Shown here piece by piece: positions 1 to 7,573 of a stretch of DNA of 13,400 nucleotides; position 1 is the stretch's first letter; every line of letters begins with the position of its first letter. Made by a program: the position numbers and the translations under genes. The DNA lies in contig JAAFHG010000063.1 in the NCBI GenBank assembly GCA_013297585.1, forward strand, positions 1 to 13,400, given 5' to 3'. Source of the DNA: Chitinophagales bacterium. GTDB lineage: Bacteria; Bacteroidota; Bacteroidia; Chitinophagales; Chitinophagaceae. The notes under the pieces were generated by a model that searched no databases, was not told the origin of the DNA, and was given only the letters and a program-made list of their open reading frames with translations.

Positions 1-1
1 A

Positions 2-610
2 TTACGCATGAAAGAAGGCGAACGGATGCAATTAACCGATGGCAAAGGCAATGCCTACATTGCTGCTATTACCAAAAGCGATAAAAAACATTGCACTGTA
101 GCCATAGAAAGCACTAGCTTTTTACCGCCACCAACAAGGCAAATAAGTATTGGCATATCATTACTTAAAAACGCTAATAGGTTTGAATGGTTTTTAGAAA
201 AAGCAACAGAAATGGGCGTTACAGAAATTATTCCATTGCTATGTAGCAGAACAGAGCGTCAGCATTTTAGGCATGATAGAATGCAAAGCATTGTTATTGC
301 AGCCATGTTACAAAGTCAGCAAGTGTGGCTACCCATTTTACACGAACCTACCAATGTGCCAACTGTTATTGAAACAAGTAGTAAGGAGCAAAAATTAGTA
401 GCCCATTGCGAAGAAGGCGATAAAGCACTAATTAGTGGCCTAAATATTGCTAATGACACACAGATTTTAATTGGCCCTGAAGGTGATTTTTCAATTGCAG
501 AAATTGAACTAGCATTGCAACACAATTATCAACCTGTAAGCCTAGGCAGTACTAGATTGCGTACAGAAACAGCTGGTGTGGTTGCAGCGGCTTTATTGGT
601 AAATACTTAA
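2..610 (+). CDS. rsmE: 16S rRNA m3U1498 methyltransferase RsmE (5' end outside window)
   Basis: RsmE is a SPOUT-family enzyme that methylates N3 of U1498 in 16S rRNA, using S-adenosylmethionine. The C-terminal part shows the family signature: an LIGPEGDFS segment (about 470-493) followed by SLGSTRLRTETAG (about 538-580), which forms the knotted SAM-binding site. The earlier FEWFLEKATEMGV segment with IPLLCSRTER is also typical. The reading frame stays open to the window edge. The first ATG at 8 follows Leu-Arg codons and corresponds to an internal point of the N-terminal PUA-like domain (LR-M-KEGE..LTDGKGN), so the true start is upstream and roughly 30-40 residues are missing. The next gene begins 24 nt after the stop on the same strand, suggesting co-transcription. 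The identification is firm; the missing start is inferred from family length (about 230-245 aa). Confidence 0.93.
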   Translation, partial: LRMKEGERMQLTDGKGNAYIAAITKSDKKHCTVAIESTSFLPPPTRQISIGISLLKNANRFEWFLEKATEMGVTEIIPLLCSRTERQHFRHDRMQSIVIAAMLQSQQVWLPILHEPTNVPTVIETSSKEQKLVAHCEEGDKALISGLNIANDTQILIGPEGDFSIAEIELALQHNYQPVSLGSTRLRTETAGVVAAALLVNT

Positions 611-634
611 TTTTTAAAAAGAATTCATAGGCTT

Positions 635-2233
635 ATGCGTAAAGCGCTAGTTACATATATATTTTTTATTATATTAATAATAGGCTGTAAAAACAAGCTG
701 AGAAAAATTATTACAACAGATACTTCTATTAACGAACAAACGTCGTACAACAATCTATTTTTAGATAGTATACAGCTTGATAAATTTATTGCTAGCGATA
801 GTGGTTTGGCAAAGTTCAAACAAGACTTCTTTGACTTTTACAAACATCGTAATTATGAGTTTGCTTGGTTTGATACAAGTGGCTTAATAGAACAATCGCA
901 CAACTTTTATAATTTACAAAATAGCTATATAGCTGATATAAGAGATAGCAGCATTTATAACCCTGCATTGCAACAATCGTACGAGCAGTTTAATGCACGT
1001 ATTTTTCGCCCTAGTGCGAATGATTGGTCAGTTATTAAGGCAGAATTATTGTTAACTGGTCAGTTTTTTAAATACACATCTAAAGTGTACCAAGGCAGCG
1101 ATATTAATGCAACTGAATTGGGTTGGTTTATTCCTAGAAAGAAAATAGACGTAAAAGCTGCATTAGATTCTATGATGAAAACTAAGGGTAAAGGCTTAGA
1201 TGATTATGAACCTTTGAACTCAGATTATAGGCAACTTGAGAAGTATTTATTGCAATACTATGCGCTAAAAAATAAGACTAATTGGGATTCAATTTCTGTA
1301 GCAAAATCACTAAAAAAAGGTGACTCAAGTGAAGTAGTACAACAAGTAAAATTACGGTTAACTGCGTTTGGTGATTTGGCTTCTACTGACACTTCAAAAC
1401 TGTTTGACACGAGCATGCTTAAAGCAGTAAAGCAGTTTCAAAAACGTTATGGTTTAAGCGCTACAGGTATGGTAGGCGCTTCAACTTTTAAAGAGTTAAA
1501 TAGACCAATAGACACCTTGATACGTAAAATATTGGTAAACATGGAACGAGCAAGATGGATGTTGCCAGATACGTTAACAACCGATTATTTAGTAGTAAAT
1601 ATTCCTGAGTACAAACTACATGTGTACGATTCTGGTAAGTACAGTTTTAACATGAATGTAGTGGTGGGTACAGCAGCTAATAGCACCGTAATTTTTAACG
1701 GCAAACTACTGTATGTAGTATTTAGCCCTTATTGGAATGTTACAGACGATATTACTAAGAAAGAGGTAATGCCAGCGATGAAACGTGACCCCAATTATCT
1801 TGCAAAAAACAATATGGAAATTACAGGCTACCGCGGTAAAATGCCTATCGTAAGGCAAAAACCTGGACCATCAAATTCGCTTGGCGGCGTGAAGTTTTTA
1901 TTCCCTAATAGTTACAACATTTACTTACACGATACACCTAATAAAGAGTTATTTTCCGCATCTAAACGTTCATTTAGTCATGGCTGTATTAGGCTAGGTG
2001 AACCAGCAAAATTGGCGCAGTTTTTACTACGAAGAGATACATTGTACACAATAGATTCTGTAAAAACATTAATGAAATCACCCAAAGAAAAATGGCTTAC
2101 CATTAAGCCTACAGTACCAGTAACCATTAAATATTTTACAGCTTGGGTTGATAGAGATGGTTTGTTAAATTTTAGAGATGATATTTATAAACACGATGCT
2201 AAAATGGCCGACAAATTATTTACAAAGAGATAA
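635..2233 (+). CDS. L,D-transpeptidase lipoprotein (YcbB-type: scaffold, PG-binding and YkuD domains)
   Basis: Predicted periplasmic L,D-transpeptidase that makes 3-3 peptidoglycan cross-links or attaches proteins to murein. Residues 1-18 form a lipoprotein signal with a hydrophobic core ending in IIGC (Cys18 would be lipidated). Next comes an all-helical scaffold region (about 50-220), then a PG_binding_1-type domain (about 228-290, DSSEVVQQVKLRL...AVKQFQKRYGLSATG). The YkuD catalytic domain (about 310-500) carries His432 in YLHDTP and the SHGCIR motif with nucleophile Cys451. The 532-residue length and domain order match the long YcbB/LdtD-like class of Gram-negative bacteria. It lies 24 nt behind rsmE and converges on rimM with only 12 nt between the stop codons. 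All catalytic residues are present. Whether it acts in cross-linking or in protein anchoring cannot be told from sequence. Confidence 0.92.
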   Translation: MRKALVTYIFFIILIIGCKNKLRKIITTDTSINEQTSYNNLFLDSIQLDKFIASDSGLAKFKQDFFDFYKHRNYEFAWFDTSGLIEQSHNFYNLQNSYIADIRDSSIYNPALQQSYEQFNARIFRPSANDWSVIKAELLLTGQFFKYTSKVYQGSDINATELGWFIPRKKIDVKAALDSMMKTKGKGLDDYEPLNSDYRQLEKYLLQYYALKNKTNWDSISVAKSLKKGDSSEVVQQVKLRLTAFGDLASTDTSKLFDTSMLKAVKQFQKRYGLSATGMVGASTFKELNRPIDTLIRKILVNMERARWMLPDTLTTDYLVVNIPEYKLHVYDSGKYSFNMNVVVGTAANSTVIFNGKLLYVVFSPYWNVTDDITKKEVMPAMKRDPNYLAKNNMEITGYRGKMPIVRQKPGPSNSLGGVKFLFPNSYNIYLHDTPNKELFSASKRSFSHGCIRLGEPAKLAQFLLRRDTLYTIDSVKTLMKSPKEKWLTIKPTVPVTIKYFTAWVDRDGLLNFRDDIYKHDAKMADKLFTKR

Positions 2234-2245
2234 GTGATGATATTG

Positions 2246-2758
2246 TTATTGATAAATTTCTAGCAAGCCATCTGGTAAAAACAAATGTACTTCTTTGGCT
2301 TTTCTATCAATTCTATCAATGGTTTCTTCGTGTAAAGGAATTAGGGCTTCGTTACCATTGTAATTTACTTGTAACAATACTTGGTGCGGTTGTTCTATCA
2401 CTTCATCTATCACGCCAATAGCAGTACCATCATCAAAAATAGTAAAGCCTAAAAGTGAGATAGGGCTTGCGTTACCAGCGAGTCTTCTAAAGTCTGCATC
2501 TAACAACCATACTTGTTTTTGTACTAGCTTTTGTGCTAGTTCTTTAGTAATAACACCTTCAACCTCTATATAAGTTTCATCGTGAGATTTAGCCTTTGAC
2601 GCTACTAAGAAATAAGGCAAATAGCTACCTTTTACTTCTTCAACAAAAATAGCTTCTACATTTTTTAAAACTAGCTTTTTAGCTAAGCCGTGCTTTAAAA
2701 TCAGCTCACCTTTTAACCCAAAGGGCGCTACTATTTTACCTATGTTTATGTAATCCAT
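2246..2758 (-). CDS. rimM: Ribosome maturation factor RimM
   Basis: RimM binds ribosomal protein S19 and assists maturation of the 30S head. The 170-residue product has the usual two halves. The N-terminal beta-barrel opens with IGKIVAPFGLKGEL (about 6-19). The C-terminal PRC-barrel contains LLGFTIFDDGTAIGVIDEV (about 102-120) and the typical ending IPLHEETIDRIDRKAKEVHLFLPDGLLE. Length and both ends match the family, so the gene is intact. RimM is commonly encoded next to rpsP (S16), but here the upstream neighbour is uvrC, 85 nt away on the same strand, and no rpsP is in the window. The start ATG at 2758 has no purine-rich ribosome binding site, as is normal in Bacteroidota. Confidence 0.94.
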   Translation of the reverse strand: MDYINIGKIVAPFGLKGELILKHGLAKKLVLKNVEAIFVEEVKGSYLPYFLVASKAKSHDETYIEVEGVITKELAQKLVQKQVWLLDADFRRLAGNASPISLLGFTIFDDGTAIGVIDEVIEQPHQVLLQVNYNGNEALIPLHEETIDRIDRKAKEVHLFLPDGLLEIYQ

Positions 2759-2843
2759 TAACCGTCGATTTAATTGATTAAGACCACTGATTTGCCTTGA
2801 TGTAATTAATTATGATGCTATAAAATCATAGCCATCTATCCTA

Positions 2844-4646
2844 TCAGCGGTTAAAATGCTGCAATATCAATTTTGCTTTTGATAATCCAACTATTTCTAT
2901 TAGTTCTTTCTCTGTTTTGGTTTGAATATTTTTAACCGATTTGAAAGCTTTTAGCAAATCTGTGGCTGTTTGTTTGCCAATGCCTTTTATGTCTTCTAAT
3001 TCGTTCTTAAATGTGCCTTTACTACGTTGATTTCTATGAAAGGTAATGCCAAAGCGGTGTACCTCATCACGTATGCGTCTAATCAACTTTAAGCTATCGC
3101 TATCCCAAGGTAGTTTTACCGATTCACTTTCGCCAGGAAAAAAAATTTCTTCCTCATTTTTTGCTAAACCTACCACTGTCATTTCACCTACTAAATTCAA
3201 TTCTTCTAAAGCTTCCATGGCGCTACTTAGCTGCCCTTTACCACCATCTATAATTACTAGTTGTGGTAGTGGTAAATTTTCTGTAGTCAATCTTTTGTAA
3301 CGCCTATACACTACTTCTTTCATCGTAGCAAAGTCGTTAATGCCTTGTACGGTTTTTACGTTGTAATGCCTGTAATCTTTATTGCTTGCTATGCCATCTT
3401 TAAAGCACACCATAGCACTCACAGGGTAGGCCCCTTGAAAGTTAGAGTTATCAAAACACTCAATGTGTACAGGTGCTTCAGCTAATTGCAAATATTCTTG
3501 TAACTCGTATAATACGTTTTTCTTTTCCCAATCACTCTTCCCTTCTAGGTGCAGAATCTTCTTCTTTCTTATTTCTTCTTGATAATAATTTACATTCTTC
3601 AAACTCAGGTCAAGCAGCTTCTTTTTATCACCAGCCTTTGGTATAGAAATGGTGATATTAGGGTCAGCAACTTCTACTTCAAATGGCACAATTATCTCGT
3701 TGCTAAGGCTATTAAAGGTTTCTCTTAAATTGGCTATTGCAAAACTTAAAACCTCTGCTTCTGTTTCATCTAATTTAGGCTCAAGTTGTACAGTATGTGT
3801 TTGTATAATAGTGCCTCCTTGTACCATCAAATAATTTACGTAAGCCGTTTTCTCATCTTTTAAAATAGAGTAAACATCTAGGTTGGTTAAATGCTTGCTA
3901 ACGATTATACTTTTCGCTTGGTAGCTTTCTAAATGTTCTAATTTTTTACGCATCATTTCAGCTTTTTCAAACTGCATATTAGTTGCGTATTCAAGCATTT
4001 GCGCTTTGTATTTACTAATAACAGAGCCTAAATTACCTTTTAGTAAATCACGCATTTGTTGTATCCCATCGTTGTAATCTTGCAAAGTTTGCAAGCCTTC
4101 ACACGGGCCTTTGCAATTACCAAGGTGATACTCTAAACATACTTTGAACTTGCCTTTTTGTATGTTGCTTTCTGTAAGATTTAACTTACAACTACGCAAA
4201 GGAATATATTGTTTAATAAAGCTAATTAGCTCTCTAACTCTACCCGAAGAGGTAAAGGGGCCAAGGTATTCTGAACCATCATTAAACTTTCTTCTTGTTA
4301 AAAAAATACGAGGGTAAGGTTCTTTTTTAATAACAATAAAAGGATAGGTTTTATCGTCTTTTAAGTTGATGTTAAACCTTGGTTGAAACTGCTTGATTAG
4401 TGAGTTTTCCAGCAAAAAAGCATCCTGTTCACTATCCACAATTGTAAACTCTACATGATGAATTCTTTGAACTAATTCGTGGGTTTTGTAACTAGTAAAT
4501 GTTTTTGAAAAATAAGAACTTGTGCGCTTGCGCAAATCTTTTGCCTTACCTACATACAACAGTTCATTACTAGCATCGTAGTATTTATAAATGCCCGGTT
4601 GATGCGGTATTGTATGTGCTATGTTTTGATATTCTTGCTGCGTCAT
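2844..4646 (-). CDS. uvrC: Excinuclease ABC subunit C (UvrC)
   Basis: UvrC makes both incisions flanking bulky DNA lesions after UvrAB loading. All domains are present in 600 residues. The N-terminal GIY-YIG nuclease has GIY at 18-20, YVG at 31-33 and catalytic Arg39. A cysteine cluster follows (Cys153, Cys170, Cys178, Cys182), matching the Fe-S cluster cysteines reported in UvrC. A UVR helical pair (about 215-240, FEKAEMMRKKLEHLE) precedes the RNase H-like nuclease, with Asp399 in CFDNSN, Asp467 in IIDGGKGQ and the DEVHRF segment. Tandem helix-hairpin-helix motifs (DIKGIGKQTATDLL, IVGLSKAKLI) close the protein. It sits 36 nt downstream of the lipoprotein gene and may share the transcript that begins with the sigma-factor gene. 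No defects are visible. Confidence 0.97.
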   Translation of the reverse strand: MTQQEYQNIAHTIPHQPGIYKYYDASNELLYVGKAKDLRKRTSSYFSKTFTSYKTHELVQRIHHVEFTIVDSEQDAFLLENSLIKQFQPRFNINLKDDKTYPFIVIKKEPYPRIFLTRRKFNDGSEYLGPFTSSGRVRELISFIKQYIPLRSCKLNLTESNIQKGKFKVCLEYHLGNCKGPCEGLQTLQDYNDGIQQMRDLLKGNLGSVISKYKAQMLEYATNMQFEKAEMMRKKLEHLESYQAKSIIVSKHLTNLDVYSILKDEKTAYVNYLMVQGGTIIQTHTVQLEPKLDETEAEVLSFAIANLRETFNSLSNEIIVPFEVEVADPNITISIPKAGDKKKLLDLSLKNVNYYQEEIRKKKILHLEGKSDWEKKNVLYELQEYLQLAEAPVHIECFDNSNFQGAYPVSAMVCFKDGIASNKDYRHYNVKTVQGINDFATMKEVVYRRYKRLTTENLPLPQLVIIDGGKGQLSSAMEALEELNLVGEMTVVGLAKNEEEIFFPGESESVKLPWDSDSLKLIRRIRDEVHRFGITFHRNQRSKGTFKNELEDIKGIGKQTATDLLKAFKSVKNIQTKTEKELIEIVGLSKAKLILQHFNR

Positions 4647-4682
4647 TTATTCAATCTTCTACTCGTAAACGTTTTGCTATTA

Positions 4683-5267
4683 CTAGTTCTTATCGTTCCA
4701 GTTTACATACTGCTGCTCGGTATATTTTGTGCCATCTTTTTTAACTACCGATTTTGTAATAGTGAAGTTTTTATTGGCTTTCCAGCTATATAATACAGTT
4801 GTAGATGAGTCTTTGTTGTCTAACGCTTGTCTTATAAAAATGCGTCTTACATTATTTGTTTCTTCATCTAACAAAACATCAATACTTTTTATTGGTAAAT
4901 CTTTACTAGTTGTACTATAATTGATTGTAATACTTTTGGTGGAGTTATCTTTAAAAACCACTTCTTTGTAGTTCTGCTTTTGTATACTATCGCTTATATC
5001 GCAAGCTATAAACCGCTTACTTAAAGTTGCAAATGCAGTTCTATCAATGGCAGATGAATCTTTTGCACCATTGGCCTTAGTTGTTATTTGATACATGAGA
5101 TAAGGCGTAAGTTCTACATCTTTAACTTCATTTTTAAAAAAGTTACCTACACTAAAAAAGCTAGTAGTGTCTGTTGTAGAAGTTGCTTCTTGTTTTGTGC
5201 TTTTAGTTTTACAGCTAAAAACCAATAACGACAACATCAATAGTGAGGGCAAAACGATTGGTCTCAT
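4683..5267 (-). CDS. Small lipoprotein of unknown function
   Basis: A 194-residue protein with a clear lipoprotein signal: hydrophobic residues 4-17 ending in LVFSC, with Cys19 as the predicted lipidation site. A lysine/threonine/serine-rich linker follows (about 20-38, KTKSTKQEATSTTD). The rest is polar and predicted mainly beta, with segments such as NYKEVVFKDNSTKSITINYS and STTVLYSWKANKNFTITKSV, suggesting a soluble beta-sheet domain on the periplasmic face of a membrane. I do not recognise a family. It lies 27 nt downstream of the membrane-anchored barrel gene and 36 nt upstream of uvrC, so it is probably in one transcript with the sigma factor. A part in the same envelope-sensing module is possible but is inferred from position only. 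Confidence 0.8.
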   Translation of the reverse strand: MRPIVLPSLLMLSLLVFSCKTKSTKQEATSTTDTTSFFSVGNFFKNEVKDVELTPYLMYQITTKANGAKDSSAIDRTAFATLSKRFIACDISDSIQKQNYKEVVFKDNSTKSITINYSTTSKDLPIKSIDVLLDEETNNVRRIFIRQALDNKDSSTTVLYSWKANKNFTITKSVVKKDGTKYTEQQYVNWNDKN

Positions 5268-5294
5268 TCTGCAAAATTATTCGTTCGGTAACAA

Positions 5295-6704
5295 TTAAAA
5301 GCCTTTAATAATGCCAATTTTCAGACCATAATCCAATCTATACTCTTTAATTGGGTAGGCATCGTTGTAGGTAGGTAAATGTTGATAACGTACTTGTGGC
5401 CCAAAGTAAAGCTTAGTACCAATGTTAATTTTATAACTAAAATTGATGTTTACCGCTGTATTGATATTCCATTTTCTAAAAAACGAAGCACCGTTTGCAT
5501 AATATTTATAGTCGGTAGAAATTAAGTACACGCTTTTATTAAGCGTAAATGTTGGCTGTACAGATGCACCTACGCTTAAGCCTAATTTCTTGCCTTCAAG
5601 AGCCGTCCATTCTATCCCTAATGGCACTGACAATTGGTACAATCTATTGTCTAACTTGGTTTCGCTGTAACTATTACCAGCACTTCCAAATCTGGTATAA
5701 AAGCTTAAAGAATCTAACCGATTATTTTGCACAATTGCAATAGTTGCTATACCAAATGTTTGGTAAGCATCAATATAATATTGTCTGATATTAAATTGCA
5801 CACCTGCTTTAACAACTAATTTCGAAGTAAGATTGTAACCTATAGCAATACCAGCTTCTAAACCCAATGCAGGCTTATGTTTTACAGCATTACCTAAAGT
5901 TGTAGTACTACTATTACTATTGGCATTTGGTATACTTGTAGTAGTATATTGATCTCGTATTTTATCGTCTTCTAAATTTCTATAGCTTTTAGATGGAGTA
6001 GCGTAAATGTCGTAAGTCCATCTTGTACTTTTTTTGGTAGTTTTCTTTTTAAGTAATGCAGCAAAATAATCTTTGTACACATTATCCGTTACTTCTTCGT
6101 TGTTAGATGTATCTTCCTTATTAGCAACGATACGAGTATTCGTATTTTTTGCAATATCTCTAGTTGTTATTGCAGTAAGTGGTAATTTCTCTTCTTTGGC
6201 AAATGGTAAACCATTATTGGTAACTATCTCTTCTTTTACCGCCAACAATTTGTGCGGCTTTTCTGTAATCACGGGTTCTTGTTTGATTATTACATCAACA
6301 ACCGGTGCTGTAGGTACTGTTGCTTGCGCTATTGCTTGTTGGTGTTTTTCTATTGCTGCAAATGTTTTTGCTGTAATTTTTTGAGAAGAAATACGTGATT
6401 CTAAATCATCGTCTTTGGCTTTACTAGCAATAATCGCAGCAGCCTCATTTTGTTGCGCTAGATGTACACTATCGTTGTAATGTACCTTAGCTAAAATATT
6501 ATCGGGTGGGTAATTTAAAATAGTAGCTACACTTAGACCAATAACAATAAAAAAGGCAACAATAGTAAGCGCTGGCCAAGATTTCTCTTTCTGTACCTGC
6601 TTGCTAATATTTGCCCAAACAGCATCTGACGCAAACATCTGATGCTTGTCTGTTTCGTCAGTTAAAAACTGTTCAAATGCGTCTCTGTTGTTTTGGTTAT
6701 TCAT
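5295..6704 (-). CDS. TM-anchored protein with C-terminal outer-membrane-type beta-barrel domain; probable regulator of the adjacent ECF sigma factor
   Basis: The 469-residue product has three parts. Residues 1-42 are polar with helical character (DAFEQFLTDETDKHQMFASDAVWANISKQV) and resemble the cytoplasmic stub of anti-sigma-like proteins. Residues 44-63 form one hydrophobic transmembrane helix without an obvious cleavage site. A long polar, Lys/Thr/Asn-rich linker (about 65-227) leads to a C-terminal domain (about 228-469) starting with RWTYDIYATPSKSYR. That domain has alternating amphipathic strands (GLEAGIAIGYNL, KLVVKAGVQFNI, YQLSVPLGIEW, KLGLSVGASVQPTF) and ends in Phe, as in Bacteroidota OMP_b-brl/PorT-like proteins. 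It starts 12 nt after the ECF sigma gene, the position usual for an anti-sigma partner. The function as sigma regulator is inferred; no zinc-binding anti-sigma motif was seen. Confidence 0.78.
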   Translation of the reverse strand: MNNQNNRDAFEQFLTDETDKHQMFASDAVWANISKQVQKEKSWPALTIVAFFIVIGLSVATILNYPPDNILAKVHYNDSVHLAQQNEAAAIIASKAKDDDLESRISSQKITAKTFAAIEKHQQAIAQATVPTAPVVDVIIKQEPVITEKPHKLLAVKEEIVTNNGLPFAKEEKLPLTAITTRDIAKNTNTRIVANKEDTSNNEEVTDNVYKDYFAALLKKKTTKKSTRWTYDIYATPSKSYRNLEDDKIRDQYTTTSIPNANSNSSTTTLGNAVKHKPALGLEAGIAIGYNLTSKLVVKAGVQFNIRQYYIDAYQTFGIATIAIVQNNRLDSLSFYTRFGSAGNSYSETKLDNRLYQLSVPLGIEWTALEGKKLGLSVGASVQPTFTLNKSVYLISTDYKYYANGASFFRKWNINTAVNINFSYKINIGTKLYFGPQVRYQHLPTYNDAYPIKEYRLDYGLKIGIIKGF

Positions 6705-6716
6705 ACACCTCTATGA

Positions 6717-7298
6717 TCATTTGTTTCTTATTGCGGACATCCAGTTTAGTTCAGGTTTTGGATTCTCAATAATTCTTTTCTTCACCAATATCGTTTCAAG
6801 CATTGCTTTTGCTCTTGTATATTGGCTTCTACTAGTGCTTTCGCCTATTTCAAGTAGTTCGCCTACCTCTTTGTGGCTATAGCCTTCAATAGCGTACAAG
6901 TTCAATACAGTTCTGTAGCCTAGTGGTAACAACCTTATACACTCAACTACTTGTTTTGCTTGCATAATAGAAGGTATCGACTCTTCTTTTACAAATAAAT
7001 TATTGGCATAATCAAGGTCTATATGCTCATTAAACTTTTTATACTTTTTCAAAAAATTAATACAAGTATGCACTACAATTCTGCGAATCCAGCCTTCAAA
7101 AGCACCTTTAAATTGAAACGTATGCATTTGCGTATACACTTTTATAAAAGCCTCTTGAAGCATGTCTTCAGCGTCTTCTCTATGCTGTGCATATCTGTAA
7201 CAAACACTTAGCATTTTAGGGCTGTACAGGTTATACAACTCTCTTTGTGCTAACAAATCGTTTTGCAAACAACCTTGTATTATGGTTTGTTCCGTCAT
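6717..7298 (-). CDS. ECF-type RNA polymerase sigma-70 factor
   Basis: A 193-residue ECF sigma factor directing RNA polymerase to a dedicated promoter set. Region 2 spans about 17-85 (AQRELYNLYSPKML...DAEDMLQEAFIKVY...FEGWIRRIVVHTCINFLKK), including the -10 recognition helix. Region 4 (about 116-168) has LPLGYRTVLNLYAIEGYSHKEVGELLEIGESTSRSQYTRAK, the helix-turn-helix that reads the -35 element. The first in-frame ATG is at 7298 and gives MTEQTIIQGCLQND, the usual N-terminus for Bacteroidota ECF factors. A longer form starting at 7343 would need a TTG codon and adds 15 residues without family similarity, so I reject it. The membrane-anchored barrel gene follows after 12 nt, strongly suggesting a co-transcribed sigma/anti-sigma pair. 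The genes it controls are unknown. Confidence 0.93.
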   Translation of the reverse strand: MTEQTIIQGCLQNDLLAQRELYNLYSPKMLSVCYRYAQHREDAEDMLQEAFIKVYTQMHTFQFKGAFEGWIRRIVVHTCINFLKKYKKFNEHIDLDYANNLFVKEESIPSIMQAKQVVECIRLLPLGYRTVLNLYAIEGYSHKEVGELLEIGESTSRSQYTRAKAMLETILVKKRIIENPKPELNWMSAIRNK

Positions 7299-7522
7299 TG
7301 GGGTAATGTTTTCACCCGTAATATAGACATTTTTGTAAACCAAGCGCTGCTTTGCACATTATTTTTAAAAAATTAAAAGATTTTTTGCCGCCAACTTTTG
7401 CACTACTATTTAGCTTTAGTTGCGTCGCACACTTTTACGTTCTTATCACTACGCAGCTTTGCCCACATTTACACCAGTCAACAATTCATATAATTTTAGG
7501 TTATTTATTCTACTAGCCTTTC

Positions 7523-7530
7523 TAAATTTG
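7523..7530 (+). promoter_or_regulatory. Probable nadB promoter, -7 box TAAATTTG
   Basis: TAAATTTG matches the Bacteroidota -7 consensus TAnnTTTG exactly. It lies 43 nt upstream of the nadB start, giving an untranslated leader of roughly 35 nt. A -33 TTG is not perfect: the best candidate is TTA at 7501-7503, 19 nt upstream. It would drive nadB, the four-helix-bundle gene and the acyltransferase. The remainder of the sigma-nadB intergenic region (7299-7522) holds no gene that I can see and no convincing minus-strand promoter for the sigma gene. Confidence 0.45.
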
Positions 7531-7573
7531 CAGGCTTATCTATTTCCACACAACAGCACATACACAAACATAT

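Noticed and set aside
2811..2830. TATGAT-N8-ATCATA as an intrinsic terminator between uvrC and rimM
   Set aside because: The stem is six AT-rich pairs and there is no T-tract following it on the minus strand; too weak to call.
5272..5279. TAATTTTG on the minus strand as a promoter for the lipoprotein gene
   Set aside because: It matches TAnnTTTG, but the start point would fall on the start codon itself and no TTG lies at a suitable -33 distance. Probably chance in AT-rich DNA.
6073..6384. 103-residue open frame on the plus strand
   Set aside because: It lies wholly inside the barrel-protein gene on the other strand, has low-complexity hydrophobic content and no family motif: a shadow frame.
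7299..7343. N-terminal extension of the sigma factor by 15 residues
   Set aside because: The extended frame begins with TTG at 7343, not ATG, and the added residues do not resemble ECF N-termini; the ATG at 7298 gives a typical start.
7565..7572. TATGTTTG on the minus strand as promoter for the sigma-factor gene
   Set aside because: It matches the -7 consensus but lacks a -33 TTG and would give an untranslated leader of over 200 nt; kept only as a weak possibility.
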